Source of the DNA: an uncultured Bacteroidales bacterium | Lineage (GTDB): Bacteria > Bacteroidota > Bacteroidia > Bacteroidales > UBA4417 | Length of the DNA: 39,808 bases | Assembly: GCA_903878265.1 (NCBI GenBank) | Contig: CAIRHD010000439.1 | Coordinates: 1-39,808 of the forward strand | Direction of reading: 5' to 3' | In this document: positions 8,324 to 16,964 of the stretch, piece by piece | How the letters are laid out: each line of letters opens with the position of its first letter | Position numbering within the stretch: the first letter of the stretch is position 1 | Notes under the pieces: model-generated | Told to the model about the DNA's origin: nothing | What the model saw: the letters and a program-made list of their open reading frames with translations, nothing else | Database searches by the model: none | Translations under genes and position numbers: made by a program

Positions 8324-9533
8324 ATTCCTTAATCTTACGGTACAATGTGCGTTCCGAAATCCCAAGTTCCCTTGCCGCATTGCGACGACGGCCTTCATGT
8401 TTCTCGAGTGCACGGCGTATAATTTCAAGCTCCCGTTCTTGCAACGAAAGCGATTCCTCCATAATTTCACCATGAACAAAGGACTCTTCATCAATAGGTT
8501 GGCCTCTATCTTGCACAAAAACCCTGTTCACTTCCTGCCGCTGAGGCTCACCTGAATAATGGTCTGGAATATGCGTTGATGAATCATTGAAATGAGTTGA
8601 AACTTCATCATGCCCAATTATTTCGCCGACCAATTTTTTCAAATCGGTAATATCGCGCCGCATATCGAAAAGCACTTTATAAAGCAATTCCCTCTCTGTC
8701 ATTTCGTTGCCTTTATTGGCATCTTTAAACAGGACAGGCAAATCGCGCCGAGTAGTTTCCGGAAGGTAACGTTGCAAAGTATCAGCAGAAACATTTCTGT
8801 TTCGCTCAATTATGGAAATCTGCTCGGTGAAATTTTTTAGTTGCCTGATATTTCCGGTCCAGCGGTAATTCATTAGCAACTGCTTGGCTTCCTCGTCAAG
8901 TTCGAGGACGGGCATCCTGTATTTTTCGGCAAAATCGGATGCAAACTTCCTGAACAACAGGAATATATCTTCTTTTCTTTCGCGCAAAGCAGGCACTGCA
9001 ATAGGTACAGAACTTAACCTATAAAACAAATCCTGACGAAATTTTCCTTGATCTACAGCAACTGGAACATCAACATTTGTTGCAGCCACAACACGAACAT
9101 CAGTTTTCTGGCTCTTTGACGATCCAACTTTAAAAAACTCTCCCGATTCGAGTACACGAAGCAATCGGACCTGAGTTGACAATGGCAATTCGGCGACTTC
9201 GTCCAAAAAAATCGTACCTCCGTTTGCAACTTCAAAATAGCCTTTACGGGCTTCGTGGGCACCGGTAAACGATCCTTTTTCGTGGCCAAAAAGTTCAGAA
9301 TCTATAGTGCCTTCGGGGATTGCCCCACAATTGACCGCAATATACGAACCATGTTTGCGGGCACTCAGGTGGTGGATAATCTGTGGGAAAATTTCCTTTC
9401 CTACGCCACTTTCACCGGTAATCAAAACACTCAAATCGGTAGGCGCTACCTGCCTGGCAATATCTATTGCCCTATCGAGCAATGGCGAGTTGCCAATAAT
9501 ACCAAAACGTTGCTTTACAGAAATTATATCCAT
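8307..9533 (-). CDS. Sigma-54-interacting transcriptional activator without a receiver domain
   Basis: A 408-residue protein that starts directly in the AAA+ ATPase domain: Walker A GESGVGKE at 40-47, sigma-54-contacting loop GSFTGA at 87-92 (Ser in place of the usual Ala), Walker B GGTIFLDE at 105-112, AATN at 150-153, arginine-finger region YRLSSVPIAVPALRERKEDI at 171-190. A poorly conserved linker of about 130 residues precedes a Fis-type helix-turn-helix (RRNAARELGISERTLYRKIK near the C-terminus). With no N-terminal sensory domain it resembles PspF in architecture. It is the first gene of the operon with lptE, which hints at envelope-stress control, but its targets are unknown. Confidence 0.9.
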   Translation of the reverse strand: MDIISVKQRFGIIGNSPLLDRAIDIARQVAPTDLSVLITGESGVGKEIFPQIIHHLSARKHGSYIAVNCGAIPEGTIDSELFGHEKGSFTGAHEARKGYFEVANGGTIFLDEVAELPLSTQVRLLRVLESGEFFKVGSSKSQKTDVRVVAATNVDVPVAVDQGKFRQDLFYRLSSVPIAVPALRERKEDIFLLFRKFASDFAEKYRMPVLELDEEAKQLLMNYRWTGNIRQLKNFTEQISIIERNRNVSADTLQRYLPETTRRDLPVLFKDANKGNEMTERELLYKVLFDMRRDITDLKKLVGEIIGHDEVSTHFNDSSTHIPDHYSGEPQRQEVNRVFVQDRGQPIDEESFVHGEIMEESLSLQERELEIIRRALEKHEGRRRNAARELGISERTLYRKIKEYGIKG

Positions 9534-9565
9534 AGTAAAATTGAGCCTTTAAAGCTATTAAAATG

Positions 9566-9598
9566 CAAAGTTAATGCTATTATTGACAAGTATTTCAA
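9566..9598 (-). promoter_or_regulatory. Probable promoter of the activator-lptE-secG operon
   Basis: On the minus strand a TTG (9596-9598) is followed after 22 nt by TAACTTTG (9566-9573), a match to the Bacteroidota -7 element. It lies 33 nt upstream of the ATG of the activator gene. The spacer is slightly long. Confidence 0.5.
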
Positions 9599-9670
9599 CT
9601 CATTAACGATTTTTGGCAGTATTGCTGACAAAATGACAAAGCAGATGCATACAGGGGAGGATCCATCTCG

Positions 9671-9705
9671 CAAAAACAAAAAAACCGGAACGAAATCCGG
9701 CTTTT
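9671..9705 (-). terminator. Intrinsic terminator of pheT
   Basis: CCGGA (9685-9689) and TCCGG (9696-9700) pair with a 6-nt loop, extended by a G-T and several A-T pairs. On the minus strand a run of about eight T follows (A-rich 9671-9684). It lies 22 nt after the pheT stop. Confidence 0.85.
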
Positions 9706-9727
9706 ATCTCTTGTAAGGTAGTATAAA

Positions 9728-12196
9728 TTATTTTCTGATTACAGCCCCTAATTCTTTTTCAAAAACGTCGGATAAGCGTTTCATCAATTTTTCTATATCG
9801 TTGTCGGTCAATGTTTTTTGATCGTCTTGCATAGTAAAACTTACTGCGTAGGATTTTTTTCCTGCTTCAATCTTTTCACCTTCATACACATCGAACAGGT
9901 TTACCGAACGTAAAATCCCTTTACCATTGCGGTTAGCAAGTGCAGCGATTTCAGAGAATTTTACATTCTTGTCCAACAAAAGCGCAAGGTCGCGGCGCAC
10001 TTCAGGGTAACGCGAAATTTCAACAAATTTCACACTGTCGGGCTTAACTTCGCGCAGTAAATTGGTCCAGTCAATTTCCGCATAAAAAACTTCTTGCTTG
10101 ATGTCAAACTGTTTAAGAATAGCGCTATTCAGCCGTCCTAAACTAAAAAGCGGTTTACCGTTAAGTACAAAAGCTTCGCCCATGGCAAACAACCTTACGT
10201 CAATTTCAGAGGCAGCAAGTTTTTGTATGTTGATTCCTGTCTTGCGCAGAGTTGCAAAAACAAGTGATTTAAGAAAATGATAATCAGATTTTTGCGAAGG
10301 CATATACCAACTTTCGTTTTGTTGGCTGCCAGTTACAAAAATGGATATTTTTTTCTTTTCCGAATATTTGCGGGTAACATCCTTGCTTTCGGAATGCGCT
10401 GGAAGATAATTATATACATTGCCAAACTCGAAAAATTTAAGATCGGGCATGCGCCGGTTTAAATTATAGGAAATGCTTTCGAGGCCACTAAAAAGCAGAG
10501 TCTGCCGCATAACCCCAAGTTCGCTGCTTAATGGGTTTAGGATTTTAACACATTCATCAAAATTAAACACTTCTGATTTTTCGTAATAGGCTGAACTACT
10601 GAGCGAATTGGTAAGTATTTCGTTAAACCCGTTACTGCTTAAAAAATCAGCCAATTTTTGCTGAAGTCTTTCCGGATCAGGTTTGCGGCTGTAAGAAAGG
10701 GAAGAGTGCAATGAATCGCTAAGGTCAATATTGTTATAGCCATAAATGCGAAGGATTTCTTCAACCACATCAGCTTCGCGGGTTACATCAACCTTAAATG
10801 GTGGGATTGAAAGCTGCAAACCTACCTCATTTTCCGAAATTATTTCTATTTCAAGTGAAGTAAGGATATTTTTAACGGTTTCATTATCAATTTTTTGCCC
10901 TATCAATGTATTGATGCGTTGGTACGAAACATCAACCTTGAAATTTTCAACAGGTTTTGGATATACATCCACAATTTCGGAAGAAATAGTTCCTCCGGCA
11001 ATTTCCTTGATAAGCATTGCTGCACGTTTCAACGCATAAATTGTGATATTAGGATCGGCACCTCGCTCGAAACGGAACGAAGCATCCGTTTTCAATCCAT
11101 GCAACTTGGAAGTTTTACGCACATGAGTACCATCGAAATAAGCACTTTCTAAAAAAACGGATGTGGTTTTGTTGCTTACTCCTGATTTAGCTCCACCAAA
11201 AACACCAGCGATACACATAGGCTCGTTTTCGTTACAAATCATAAGGTCATCGGCGCCCAAGCTTCGTTCTACATCATCAAGGGTAACAAATTTCGAACCT
11301 ACAGGCATTTTTCTTACAACAACTTTATTACCAGTTATTTGAGCAGTATCGAACGCATGGAGCGGTTGGCCGGTTTCCATAAGAACAAAATTGGTAACAT
11401 CAACAATGTTGTTGATTGGGCGCAAACCAACAGCTTTTAACCTATTGCACAACCATTCGGGTGATTCTCTGACGATTATATCGCTTAAGGAAATTCCTGA
11501 ATAGCGCAAGCAGGCTTCAGCATTTTTAATTTCAACTGAAATCGGTAGGGAATTATTATCAATTTTAAACCCATCAACCGAAGGACGAGAAAAGGAGACA
11601 GAGTTGTGCTGTTTTTCGCGATTATTGATGGCTGCTACCAAGTCACGGGCCACACCTATATGCGAAGTTGCATCAGCGCGGTTTGGTGTAATTGCAACCT
11701 CTAAAACAATGTCGGAATCAACACCAAAATATTCTGCTGCTGAAGATCCAACAAGCGCATTGCTATCAAGCACCATTATACCAGCATGAGAATTGCCCAG
11801 GCCGAGTTCATCCTCGGCACATATCATACCATCGCTGGGTTCACCGCGGAGCTTGCCTGCTTTAATGGCAAACGACTCATCGCCTTTATACAAAACTGCT
11901 CCAATAGTTGCAACAGGAACCCGTTGCCCGGCGGCAACATTGGGCGCACCACAAACAATATCAAGCACTTTGCCTTCGCCAACATCAACTTTGCAACAGG
12001 TAAGCTTATCAGCATTTGGATGCTGCCGGGTGGAGAGCACTTCGCCGACCACTATCCCTTTTAAACCGCCTTTAACCGATTCAAATTCTTCAATGCCTTC
12101 AACTTCGAGGCCACAATCAGTTAATATCCGGGCAACTTCAACCGGTGGAAGGCTGACATTTGCATACTCTTTCAGCCATTTATAGGAAATTTTCAT
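9728..12196 (-). CDS. pheT: Phenylalanyl-tRNA synthetase beta subunit
   Basis: An 822-residue protein of normal length for the bacterial beta subunit. Domains in order: N-terminal MKISYKWLKEY motif; an EMAP-type tRNA-binding domain (about 40-150, with TRQHPNADKLTCCKVDVGEG); the B3/B4 editing domain that hydrolyses Tyr-tRNA(Phe) (about 210-390, with NNIVDVTNFVLMETGQPLHAFD); the B5 domain (about 400-475); the synthetase-like core; and the C-terminal ferredoxin-fold anticodon-binding domain (about 725-822, with SRYPEVRRDLALLL). It works with PheS, which is not in the window. The ATG at 12194-12196 is chosen because the further 34 codons upstream lack family similarity. Confidence 0.97.
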   Translation of the reverse strand: MKISYKWLKEYANVSLPPVEVARILTDCGLEVEGIEEFESVKGGLKGIVVGEVLSTRQHPNADKLTCCKVDVGEGKVLDIVCGAPNVAAGQRVPVATIGAVLYKGDESFAIKAGKLRGEPSDGMICAEDELGLGNSHAGIMVLDSNALVGSSAAEYFGVDSDIVLEVAITPNRADATSHIGVARDLVAAINNREKQHNSVSFSRPSVDGFKIDNNSLPISVEIKNAEACLRYSGISLSDIIVRESPEWLCNRLKAVGLRPINNIVDVTNFVLMETGQPLHAFDTAQITGNKVVVRKMPVGSKFVTLDDVERSLGADDLMICNENEPMCIAGVFGGAKSGVSNKTTSVFLESAYFDGTHVRKTSKLHGLKTDASFRFERGADPNITIYALKRAAMLIKEIAGGTISSEIVDVYPKPVENFKVDVSYQRINTLIGQKIDNETVKNILTSLEIEIISENEVGLQLSIPPFKVDVTREADVVEEILRIYGYNNIDLSDSLHSSLSYSRKPDPERLQQKLADFLSSNGFNEILTNSLSSSAYYEKSEVFNFDECVKILNPLSSELGVMRQTLLFSGLESISYNLNRRMPDLKFFEFGNVYNYLPAHSESKDVTRKYSEKKKISIFVTGSQQNESWYMPSQKSDYHFLKSLVFATLRKTGINIQKLAASEIDVRLFAMGEAFVLNGKPLFSLGRLNSAILKQFDIKQEVFYAEIDWTNLLREVKPDSVKFVEISRYPEVRRDLALLLDKNVKFSEIAALANRNGKGILRSVNLFDVYEGEKIEAGKKSYAVSFTMQDDQKTLTDNDIEKLMKRLSDVFEKELGAVIRK

Positions 12197-12217
12197 CTCA
12201 AAATCTTTATGAAGGCG

Positions 12218-12225
12218 CAAAATTA
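12218..12225 (-). promoter_or_regulatory. Candidate -7 element of pheT promoter
   Basis: The minus strand reads TAATTTTGC here, an exact TAnnTTTG match ending 21 nt upstream of the chosen pheT ATG. The matching TTTG box upstream is not clear. The position supports the internal ATG at 12196 over the longer open frame. Confidence 0.45.
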
Positions 12226-12346
12226 GGGATAATTTGCTTCGAAACTGCTTTAAAGTAAGGAAAGAAGCAAAAGCTTGAATTGCAGCTTTTGAACACATTC
12301 CGAAATGTCTTTTTGAGAATTTCTAGTGGCAATGTAATTTTTGTAA

Positions 12347-12382
12347 TTTTGAGATATACAAATTGATAAAAGTGTATTTTTG
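12347..12382 (+). promoter_or_regulatory. Candidate promoter of the secreted zinc enzyme gene
   Basis: TTTTG (12347-12351), a 23-nt spacer and TATTTTTG (12375-12382) resemble the Bacteroidota promoter. Transcription would start near 12389, downstream of the TTG at 12363 and upstream of the TTG at 12414, which favours the latter as the start codon. Confidence 0.4.
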
Positions 12383-12413
12383 CCAACTTTCTCACTTTAT
12401 TAAAACCTTCCTT

Positions 12414-13532
12414 TTGAAAAAAACCTTCTTTTCCAGTTTCCTCCTTCTCGCACTCTCAGTATTTTTAATAAGTTGGGGCGCAACCGGCCATAGTAAAATC
12501 AGTGAATCTTCATCGCTTTCCTTTAATTCGCAAATGCAGGATTTTCTGGCTTGGGTTGATTTTCTGCGCGACCATGCCTCAGATGCCGACTACCGAAAAG
12601 ATTCGGATCCAACCGAAGGAATGAAGCATTATATTGATATTGACAGTTATCCAGAGTTCGTTGCTACCGGAACCATACCACAAACTTTGGATTCGGCTAT
12701 TGCGCTGCATGGGATCGCCTTTGTTGAAGACAATGGTATTTTGCCATGGGCAATTGAACGCACATTCGATTCGCTTCGGAATAGTATGCAACGCCATGAT
12801 TTTACAAAAGCACAGTTTTTTGCCGCCGATTTAGGTCATTATGTCGCTGACGGCCACATGCCATTGCATATTACCAAAAACTATAACGGCCAGCTATCAG
12901 GGAATACCGGCATACATTCACGTTATGAATCGACCATGATCAACGGCCATATTGGCGAAATCATATATACAGGTGAAGATGCGACCGAAATTATAAATGT
13001 GAACCAATATATTTTCGATTATTTGTACGCGAATTTTATTTATTGCGATTCGGTGATAGCTGCCGACAATTACGCCAAAACACAATCATCCAGCTACTCT
13101 TCGGCTGCTTACAAAAATGCGCTTTGGGCAAAAAGCAAAAGTTTCACCGTCCCGTTATATGAAAGAGCTTCACATGCCTTGGCAGCATTGATATACACTG
13201 CTTGGTTGCAGGCGGGAAGCCCTTCGTTACTCGAATCCGGAATTACGGACCCTTTAAGTATCAGCAATGCATTTTTGGAGCAAAACCAACCAAATCCATT
13301 TTCGGCCTCGACCCATATTAGTTTTACACTCAAAGAAAACGCTAAGGTGTTGTTGCAAGTCCGTGATATCAATGGTTCTACCGTAGCAACATTGATTAAC
13401 AAAACACTTCCGGCAGGAAACCAAAGTTGTGAATGGGTTCCTGATACCGTTGCATCCGGTTTGTACTATTTGGTGCTGAACACCGGGAAATACATTCAAG
13501 TGAAAAAGATGGTTTATTCGGGTGGGCGGTAA
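12414..13532 (+). CDS. Secreted zinc-dependent phospholipase C / S1-P1 nuclease superfamily protein with T9SS sorting domain
   Basis: From the TTG at 12414 the product is 372 residues: a clean signal peptide (KKTFFSSFLLLALSVFLIS) and a mature N-terminus beginning with Trp21, as in this superfamily, where the terminal Trp binds zinc. Visible metal ligands are W21, H26, H72, H142, D146, H152, H168 and E172. Glu at the last site is the phospholipase C pattern, where S1/P1 nucleases have Asp. The C-terminal 85 residues form a type A sorting domain (QNQPNPFSASTHISF; SGLYYLVL; a basic end), so the enzyme is a likely cargo of the T9SS encoded from 15979 to 22225. Substrate (phospholipid or nucleic acid) cannot be settled from sequence. 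A longer start at TTG 12363 is possible but spoils the signal peptide. Confidence 0.8.
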   Translation: MKKTFFSSFLLLALSVFLISWGATGHSKISESSSLSFNSQMQDFLAWVDFLRDHASDADYRKDSDPTEGMKHYIDIDSYPEFVATGTIPQTLDSAIALHGIAFVEDNGILPWAIERTFDSLRNSMQRHDFTKAQFFAADLGHYVADGHMPLHITKNYNGQLSGNTGIHSRYESTMINGHIGEIIYTGEDATEIINVNQYIFDYLYANFIYCDSVIAADNYAKTQSSSYSSAAYKNALWAKSKSFTVPLYERASHALAALIYTAWLQAGSPSLLESGITDPLSISNAFLEQNQPNPFSASTHISFTLKENAKVLLQVRDINGSTVATLINKTLPAGNQSCEWVPDTVASGLYYLVLNTGKYIQVKKMVYSGGR

Positions 13533-13625
13533 ATATATGGGCGGAAAATGCAAGAGCTTGTCAAGCTGACCGAGCTGCTTTTACAGGTTTTTAGCGAATA
13601 AGGATAATTTAGAACATAATGGATT

Positions 13626-13667
13626 CATTTTAGAAAAGACGCAACTTCTTGCGTCTTTTCTAAAATG
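13626..13667. terminator. Bidirectional terminator, 19-bp perfect stem
   Basis: The two arms, 13626-13644 and 13649-13667, are perfectly complementary over 19 bp around a CTTC loop, with a GC core (GACGCAA/TTGCGTC) flanked by A and T tracts. It lies between the convergent zinc enzyme gene and recG, 31 nt from the recG stop, and can end both transcripts. Confidence 0.92.
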
Positions 13668-13698
13668 GTAATTTGAGATTCTGCAATGCTTTGCGTTT

Positions 13699-15804
13699 TT
13701 AACTTATCATTGCCCAATCGGATTTTTTGCTGCTCAGATATTCCAAATATCGAATAATCCTTTGGTTTTCTGCTTTTTCGAGTTTCGGATCGTCGCTTAA
13801 TAGCTTTTGCGCCACATTTCGAGCAATTCGCAGCAGTTGTTCATCTTTCACAATATCAGCGAGTTTCAGGTCGAGTACGCCACTTTGTTTTGTGCCTTCA
13901 AGATCGCCTGGCCCACGAAGCTTCAGGTCAACATCCGATATTTCGAATCCATCTGTTGTACGTACCATGGTTTCAATACGTGTGCGGCCATCTGCTGTAA
14001 GTTTAAAACCGGTCATTAATATGCAATGCGATTGATCGCCACCTCGCCCAACCCTTCCCCTGAGTTGATGCAATTGCGACAATCCAAACCTTTCGGAATT
14101 TTCTATTACCATCACCGATGCATTTGGAATGTCAACACCCACTTCAATTACGGTAGTTGCAACAAGGATTTGGGTTTCACCATTTTTAAACCTGGCCATT
14201 CCTGCATCCTTTTCATCAGCCTTCATGCGGCCATGAACCATGCTTAAAGAGTATTGTGGCGAACGAAAAACCTGCTCCAAATGCTCAAATCCTTCGGTCA
14301 AATTTTTAAGGTCAAGTGTCTCCGATTCATCAATCAAAGGGTAAACAACATATATTTGCCTACCCAGGGCAATCTGTTGCTGCATGAAATTATATACTTT
14401 CTCGCGACCCGATTCATAAAAATGGTAGGTTTTTATAGCCTTACGGCCTGGCGGCATTTCATCAATTATCGAAACATCGAGGTCGCCATATACGGTCATG
14501 GCAAGAGTGCGGGGAATAGGTGTTGCGGTCATCACCAATACATGAGGAGGAATTTCACTTTTGCTCCACATTTTTGCCCGCTGTGCCACACCAAAACGAT
14601 GTTGTTCATCTACAACCACTAAACCCAGGTTTTTGAATTTTACGGTATCTTCGATGAGTGCATGTGTTCCAATAATAATATGCATTTCCCCCGATTGGAG
14701 CATGGGGTGGATTTCCTTCCTTCTCGCCTTTTTTGTACTGCCAGTCAACAAATCAACTTTTACATCCATTCCATTTAACAATTTTGAAATGGTTGCATAA
14801 TGCTGGTTGGCAAGGATTTCGGTAGGTGCCATCAGGCAAGCCTGAAATCCGTTATCAAGCGCAATCAACATGCACATCAAAGCGACTAAAGTTTTGCCGC
14901 TTCCCACATCGCCTTGCAATAAACGGTTCATTTGTTTACCCGAACCCATGTCTATGCGTATTTCGCGGATAACCCTTTTCTGTGCATTAGTAAGCTCAAA
15001 TGGCAGGAATTGTTTGTAAAACCTGTTAAAATAATCGCCTATATATGCAAAAATGTTTCCCCGAACTGTTTGTTCCCTGTTGTTTTTATACCTCAGCAAA
15101 CGGAGCTGTATAAAAAAAAGCTCGTCAAATTTAAGCCGCGCTCTGGCTTTCTCCAATGTTTCGACATCAGTTGGGAAATGAATATTTATCAACGCGTCCT
15201 CACGCCCAACAAATTTGAATTCGTTTAAAATATTGTTACTTAGGGTTTCGGGAATAACTCCTTTTATTTGTGAAATTAAAGTTCGGGTAACTTTCGATAA
15301 AGCACGGGTAGCCAACCCATTGAGCTTCATTTTTTCGGATGAATTGTATATTGGATGAAGCGGGTCCGAAGGTTGAGCTATAAATTCGGCTATTGTTTCA
15401 GTTTCGGGATGCGAAATATTATATCTGCCATTAAACAAAGTGGGTTTACCAAAGATAACCCATTCACTTCCAATGCTAAATTTATCTTTGACCCAGCTTA
15501 TCCCTTGAAACCAGATTAAATCAATTGACCCAGAATTGTCGCTAACTGTAACTACCAAGCGCGAAGCCCTTCCTTGTCCAAGTAATTGAAAATCAACAAC
15601 TTTTCCCCGGATTTGTAAATAAATATTTTCTGAATTGATTTCAGCAATGGGCGAAAAACGGCTGCGGTCCACATGCCGGAAGGGATAATAGGTAAGCATA
15701 TCGTAATATGTGCTCACACCGGCATCTTTGCGAAGCAGTTCTCCCCGCTTGGGGCCAATCCCTTTAAGGAATTCAATAGGTGTTTGCAACAAATCAACAG
15801 ACAT
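13699..15804 (-). CDS. recG: ATP-dependent DNA helicase RecG
   Basis: A 701-residue protein with the full RecG order: an N-terminal helical part with LKGIGPKRGELL (about 13-24), the OB-fold wedge domain (about 60-150) that splits the fork, then helicase motifs including Walker A GDVGSGKT at 298-305, DEQH at 399-402, and the motor end with HQLRGRVGRG and the LRGPGDLEGTKQSG loop. RecG remodels stalled replication forks and Holliday junctions. The ATG at 15802-15804 is preferred over the open frame's first codon, 13 codons upstream, because the family starts at about this point. The gene is separated from gldN by a terminator. Confidence 0.97.
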   Translation of the reverse strand: MSVDLLQTPIEFLKGIGPKRGELLRKDAGVSTYYDMLTYYPFRHVDRSRFSPIAEINSENIYLQIRGKVVDFQLLGQGRASRLVVTVSDNSGSIDLIWFQGISWVKDKFSIGSEWVIFGKPTLFNGRYNISHPETETIAEFIAQPSDPLHPIYNSSEKMKLNGLATRALSKVTRTLISQIKGVIPETLSNNILNEFKFVGREDALINIHFPTDVETLEKARARLKFDELFFIQLRLLRYKNNREQTVRGNIFAYIGDYFNRFYKQFLPFELTNAQKRVIREIRIDMGSGKQMNRLLQGDVGSGKTLVALMCMLIALDNGFQACLMAPTEILANQHYATISKLLNGMDVKVDLLTGSTKKARRKEIHPMLQSGEMHIIIGTHALIEDTVKFKNLGLVVVDEQHRFGVAQRAKMWSKSEIPPHVLVMTATPIPRTLAMTVYGDLDVSIIDEMPPGRKAIKTYHFYESGREKVYNFMQQQIALGRQIYVVYPLIDESETLDLKNLTEGFEHLEQVFRSPQYSLSMVHGRMKADEKDAGMARFKNGETQILVATTVIEVGVDIPNASVMVIENSERFGLSQLHQLRGRVGRGGDQSHCILMTGFKLTADGRTRIETMVRTTDGFEISDVDLKLRGPGDLEGTKQSGVLDLKLADIVKDEQLLRIARNVAQKLLSDDPKLEKAENQRIIRYLEYLSSKKSDWAMIS

Positions 15805-15883
15805 GATCAGTATTTCAGTGGTTTTATAGATTAATAATGCCAAAATCGAAAAGTCCCCTCGATTGCATCACCAATACAAAAGT

Positions 15884-15921
15884 ATAAAAACAAAAGCAAC
15901 TCTCCATGTTTGAAGAGTTGC
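15884..15921 (-). terminator. Intrinsic terminator of the T9SS operon (after gldN)
   Basis: GCAACTCT (15896-15903) and AGAGTTGC (15914-15921) pair over 8 bp with a 10-nt loop. On the minus strand the stem is followed by TTTTGTTTTTA. It lies 57 nt beyond the gldN stop and upstream of recG. Confidence 0.85.
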
Positions 15922-15978
15922 CTGTAAATTAAATGGTTATTAACCGCAGGTTCTACGAAATAGAACTGACTTACACCC

Positions 15979-16830
15979 CTAATACTCCCAAAGCTGTTGC
16001 TCGAAATTGAAGAGATCTTCTTTTATTCGCTCCGATTCAAGAATAGCATCCATACCATCAGCATATTGGCTAATTCTTCTATCATATTGGTTATCAACCT
16101 TGTAAATGTAACTACTGAACATCCTTTTCCAAAACAAATCATCATAAGTAAGTTTCGCAGCACCATTAAACCTGTTGAATACATCGGCCTTAACTAATAT
16201 TGGTCTAATTTCTGGAAAATAAATCCAGAAAAGTGAATTTGCACTTACAGATCCATCAATGTTAACCACATCTATAACAGGACAAATTCCTATTATACGC
16301 ACTTCAAGCATTGAACGCTGTTTGTCAAAAAACCAATCTTCTTTAATTTTGAATTTTTTTATCTCTTTGATATCAAATGTTTTAGCTACAGGAGTAGGCA
16401 CAAGGTCATAAGGAGGTAAAGTACTCGGTAACATAACGGTATCTATCCTATTGTAGCTATCCATGAACTCTTTGTAGCTAATAGGTAAAATAAATTCATC
16501 GGTTGGTGATTTTGCATCATAAGCTGTAATAGTGGTTTCTTTATAAGAATCCATAATTATAGTCATCAAACTACGCCAGTTATTATGAGGTCTTTCTGGG
16601 TAATACATAGCTTGATTCATTTTCTCGCGCATGTCGATATAACGCCAAACACGTTTCTCCCAGATATAATCTGCATTTCTAATCCATGGATAGGGTATAG
16701 GTTTTTTATCAACCCTTTCAGTCCTATCAACTACACCATCACGGGGCGAAGTACTAGTTACTGGTTGTGCCTTGCTGACAAATGCAATTACCAACAATAG
16801 TAAACATAAAATCAGAATGTTCTTTTTCAT
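15979..16830 (-). CDS. gldN: Type IX secretion system protein GldN/PorN
   Basis: A 283-residue periplasmic protein with a signal peptide (residues 1-21, cleavage before QPV). It carries the GldN features: the RNADYIWEKRVWRYIDMREKMN block at about 53-74, a YKE...TAYD segment, a WFFDKQRSMLEVRIIGICP core, and a WIYFPEIRP motif. GldN/PorN binds GldK/PorK, and the pair forms the large periplasmic ring attached to the outer membrane in the T9SS. It is the last gene of the porP-gldK-gldL-gldM-gldN cluster, after a 134-nt gap downstream of gldM, and is followed by a terminator. Length and motifs are normal. Confidence 0.95.
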   Translation of the reverse strand: MKKNILILCLLLLVIAFVSKAQPVTSTSPRDGVVDRTERVDKKPIPYPWIRNADYIWEKRVWRYIDMREKMNQAMYYPERPHNNWRSLMTIIMDSYKETTITAYDAKSPTDEFILPISYKEFMDSYNRIDTVMLPSTLPPYDLVPTPVAKTFDIKEIKKFKIKEDWFFDKQRSMLEVRIIGICPVIDVVNIDGSVSANSLFWIYFPEIRPILVKADVFNRFNGAAKLTYDDLFWKRMFSSYIYKVDNQYDRRISQYADGMDAILESERIKEDLFNFEQQLWEY

Positions 16831-16964
16831 CTGTTACTAATTTTAATTCCAACTTATAAAAATTCATACTACGGTTAAGTGCAGATCTAAATAATTATTG
16901 CCATAAAATTCAATCGGTATTATCCAATCAATTGGCTACTAAATTTAGTCTAAGGCTATTTGAT

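Noticed and set aside
8324-8518. Longer N-terminus for LptE (249 residues)
   Set aside because: The extra 65 codons lie inside the activator gene in another frame and would place the signal peptide deep in the protein; the ATG at 8323 gives a proper lipoprotein signal.
12197-12298. Upstream extension of pheT by 34 codons
   Set aside because: The family starts at MKISYKWLKEY, and a -7 promoter element lies within the would-be extension.
12363-12413. TTG at 12363 as start of the zinc enzyme
   Set aside because: It adds 17 residues before a complete signal peptide and overlaps the predicted promoter; the TTG at 12414 fits better.
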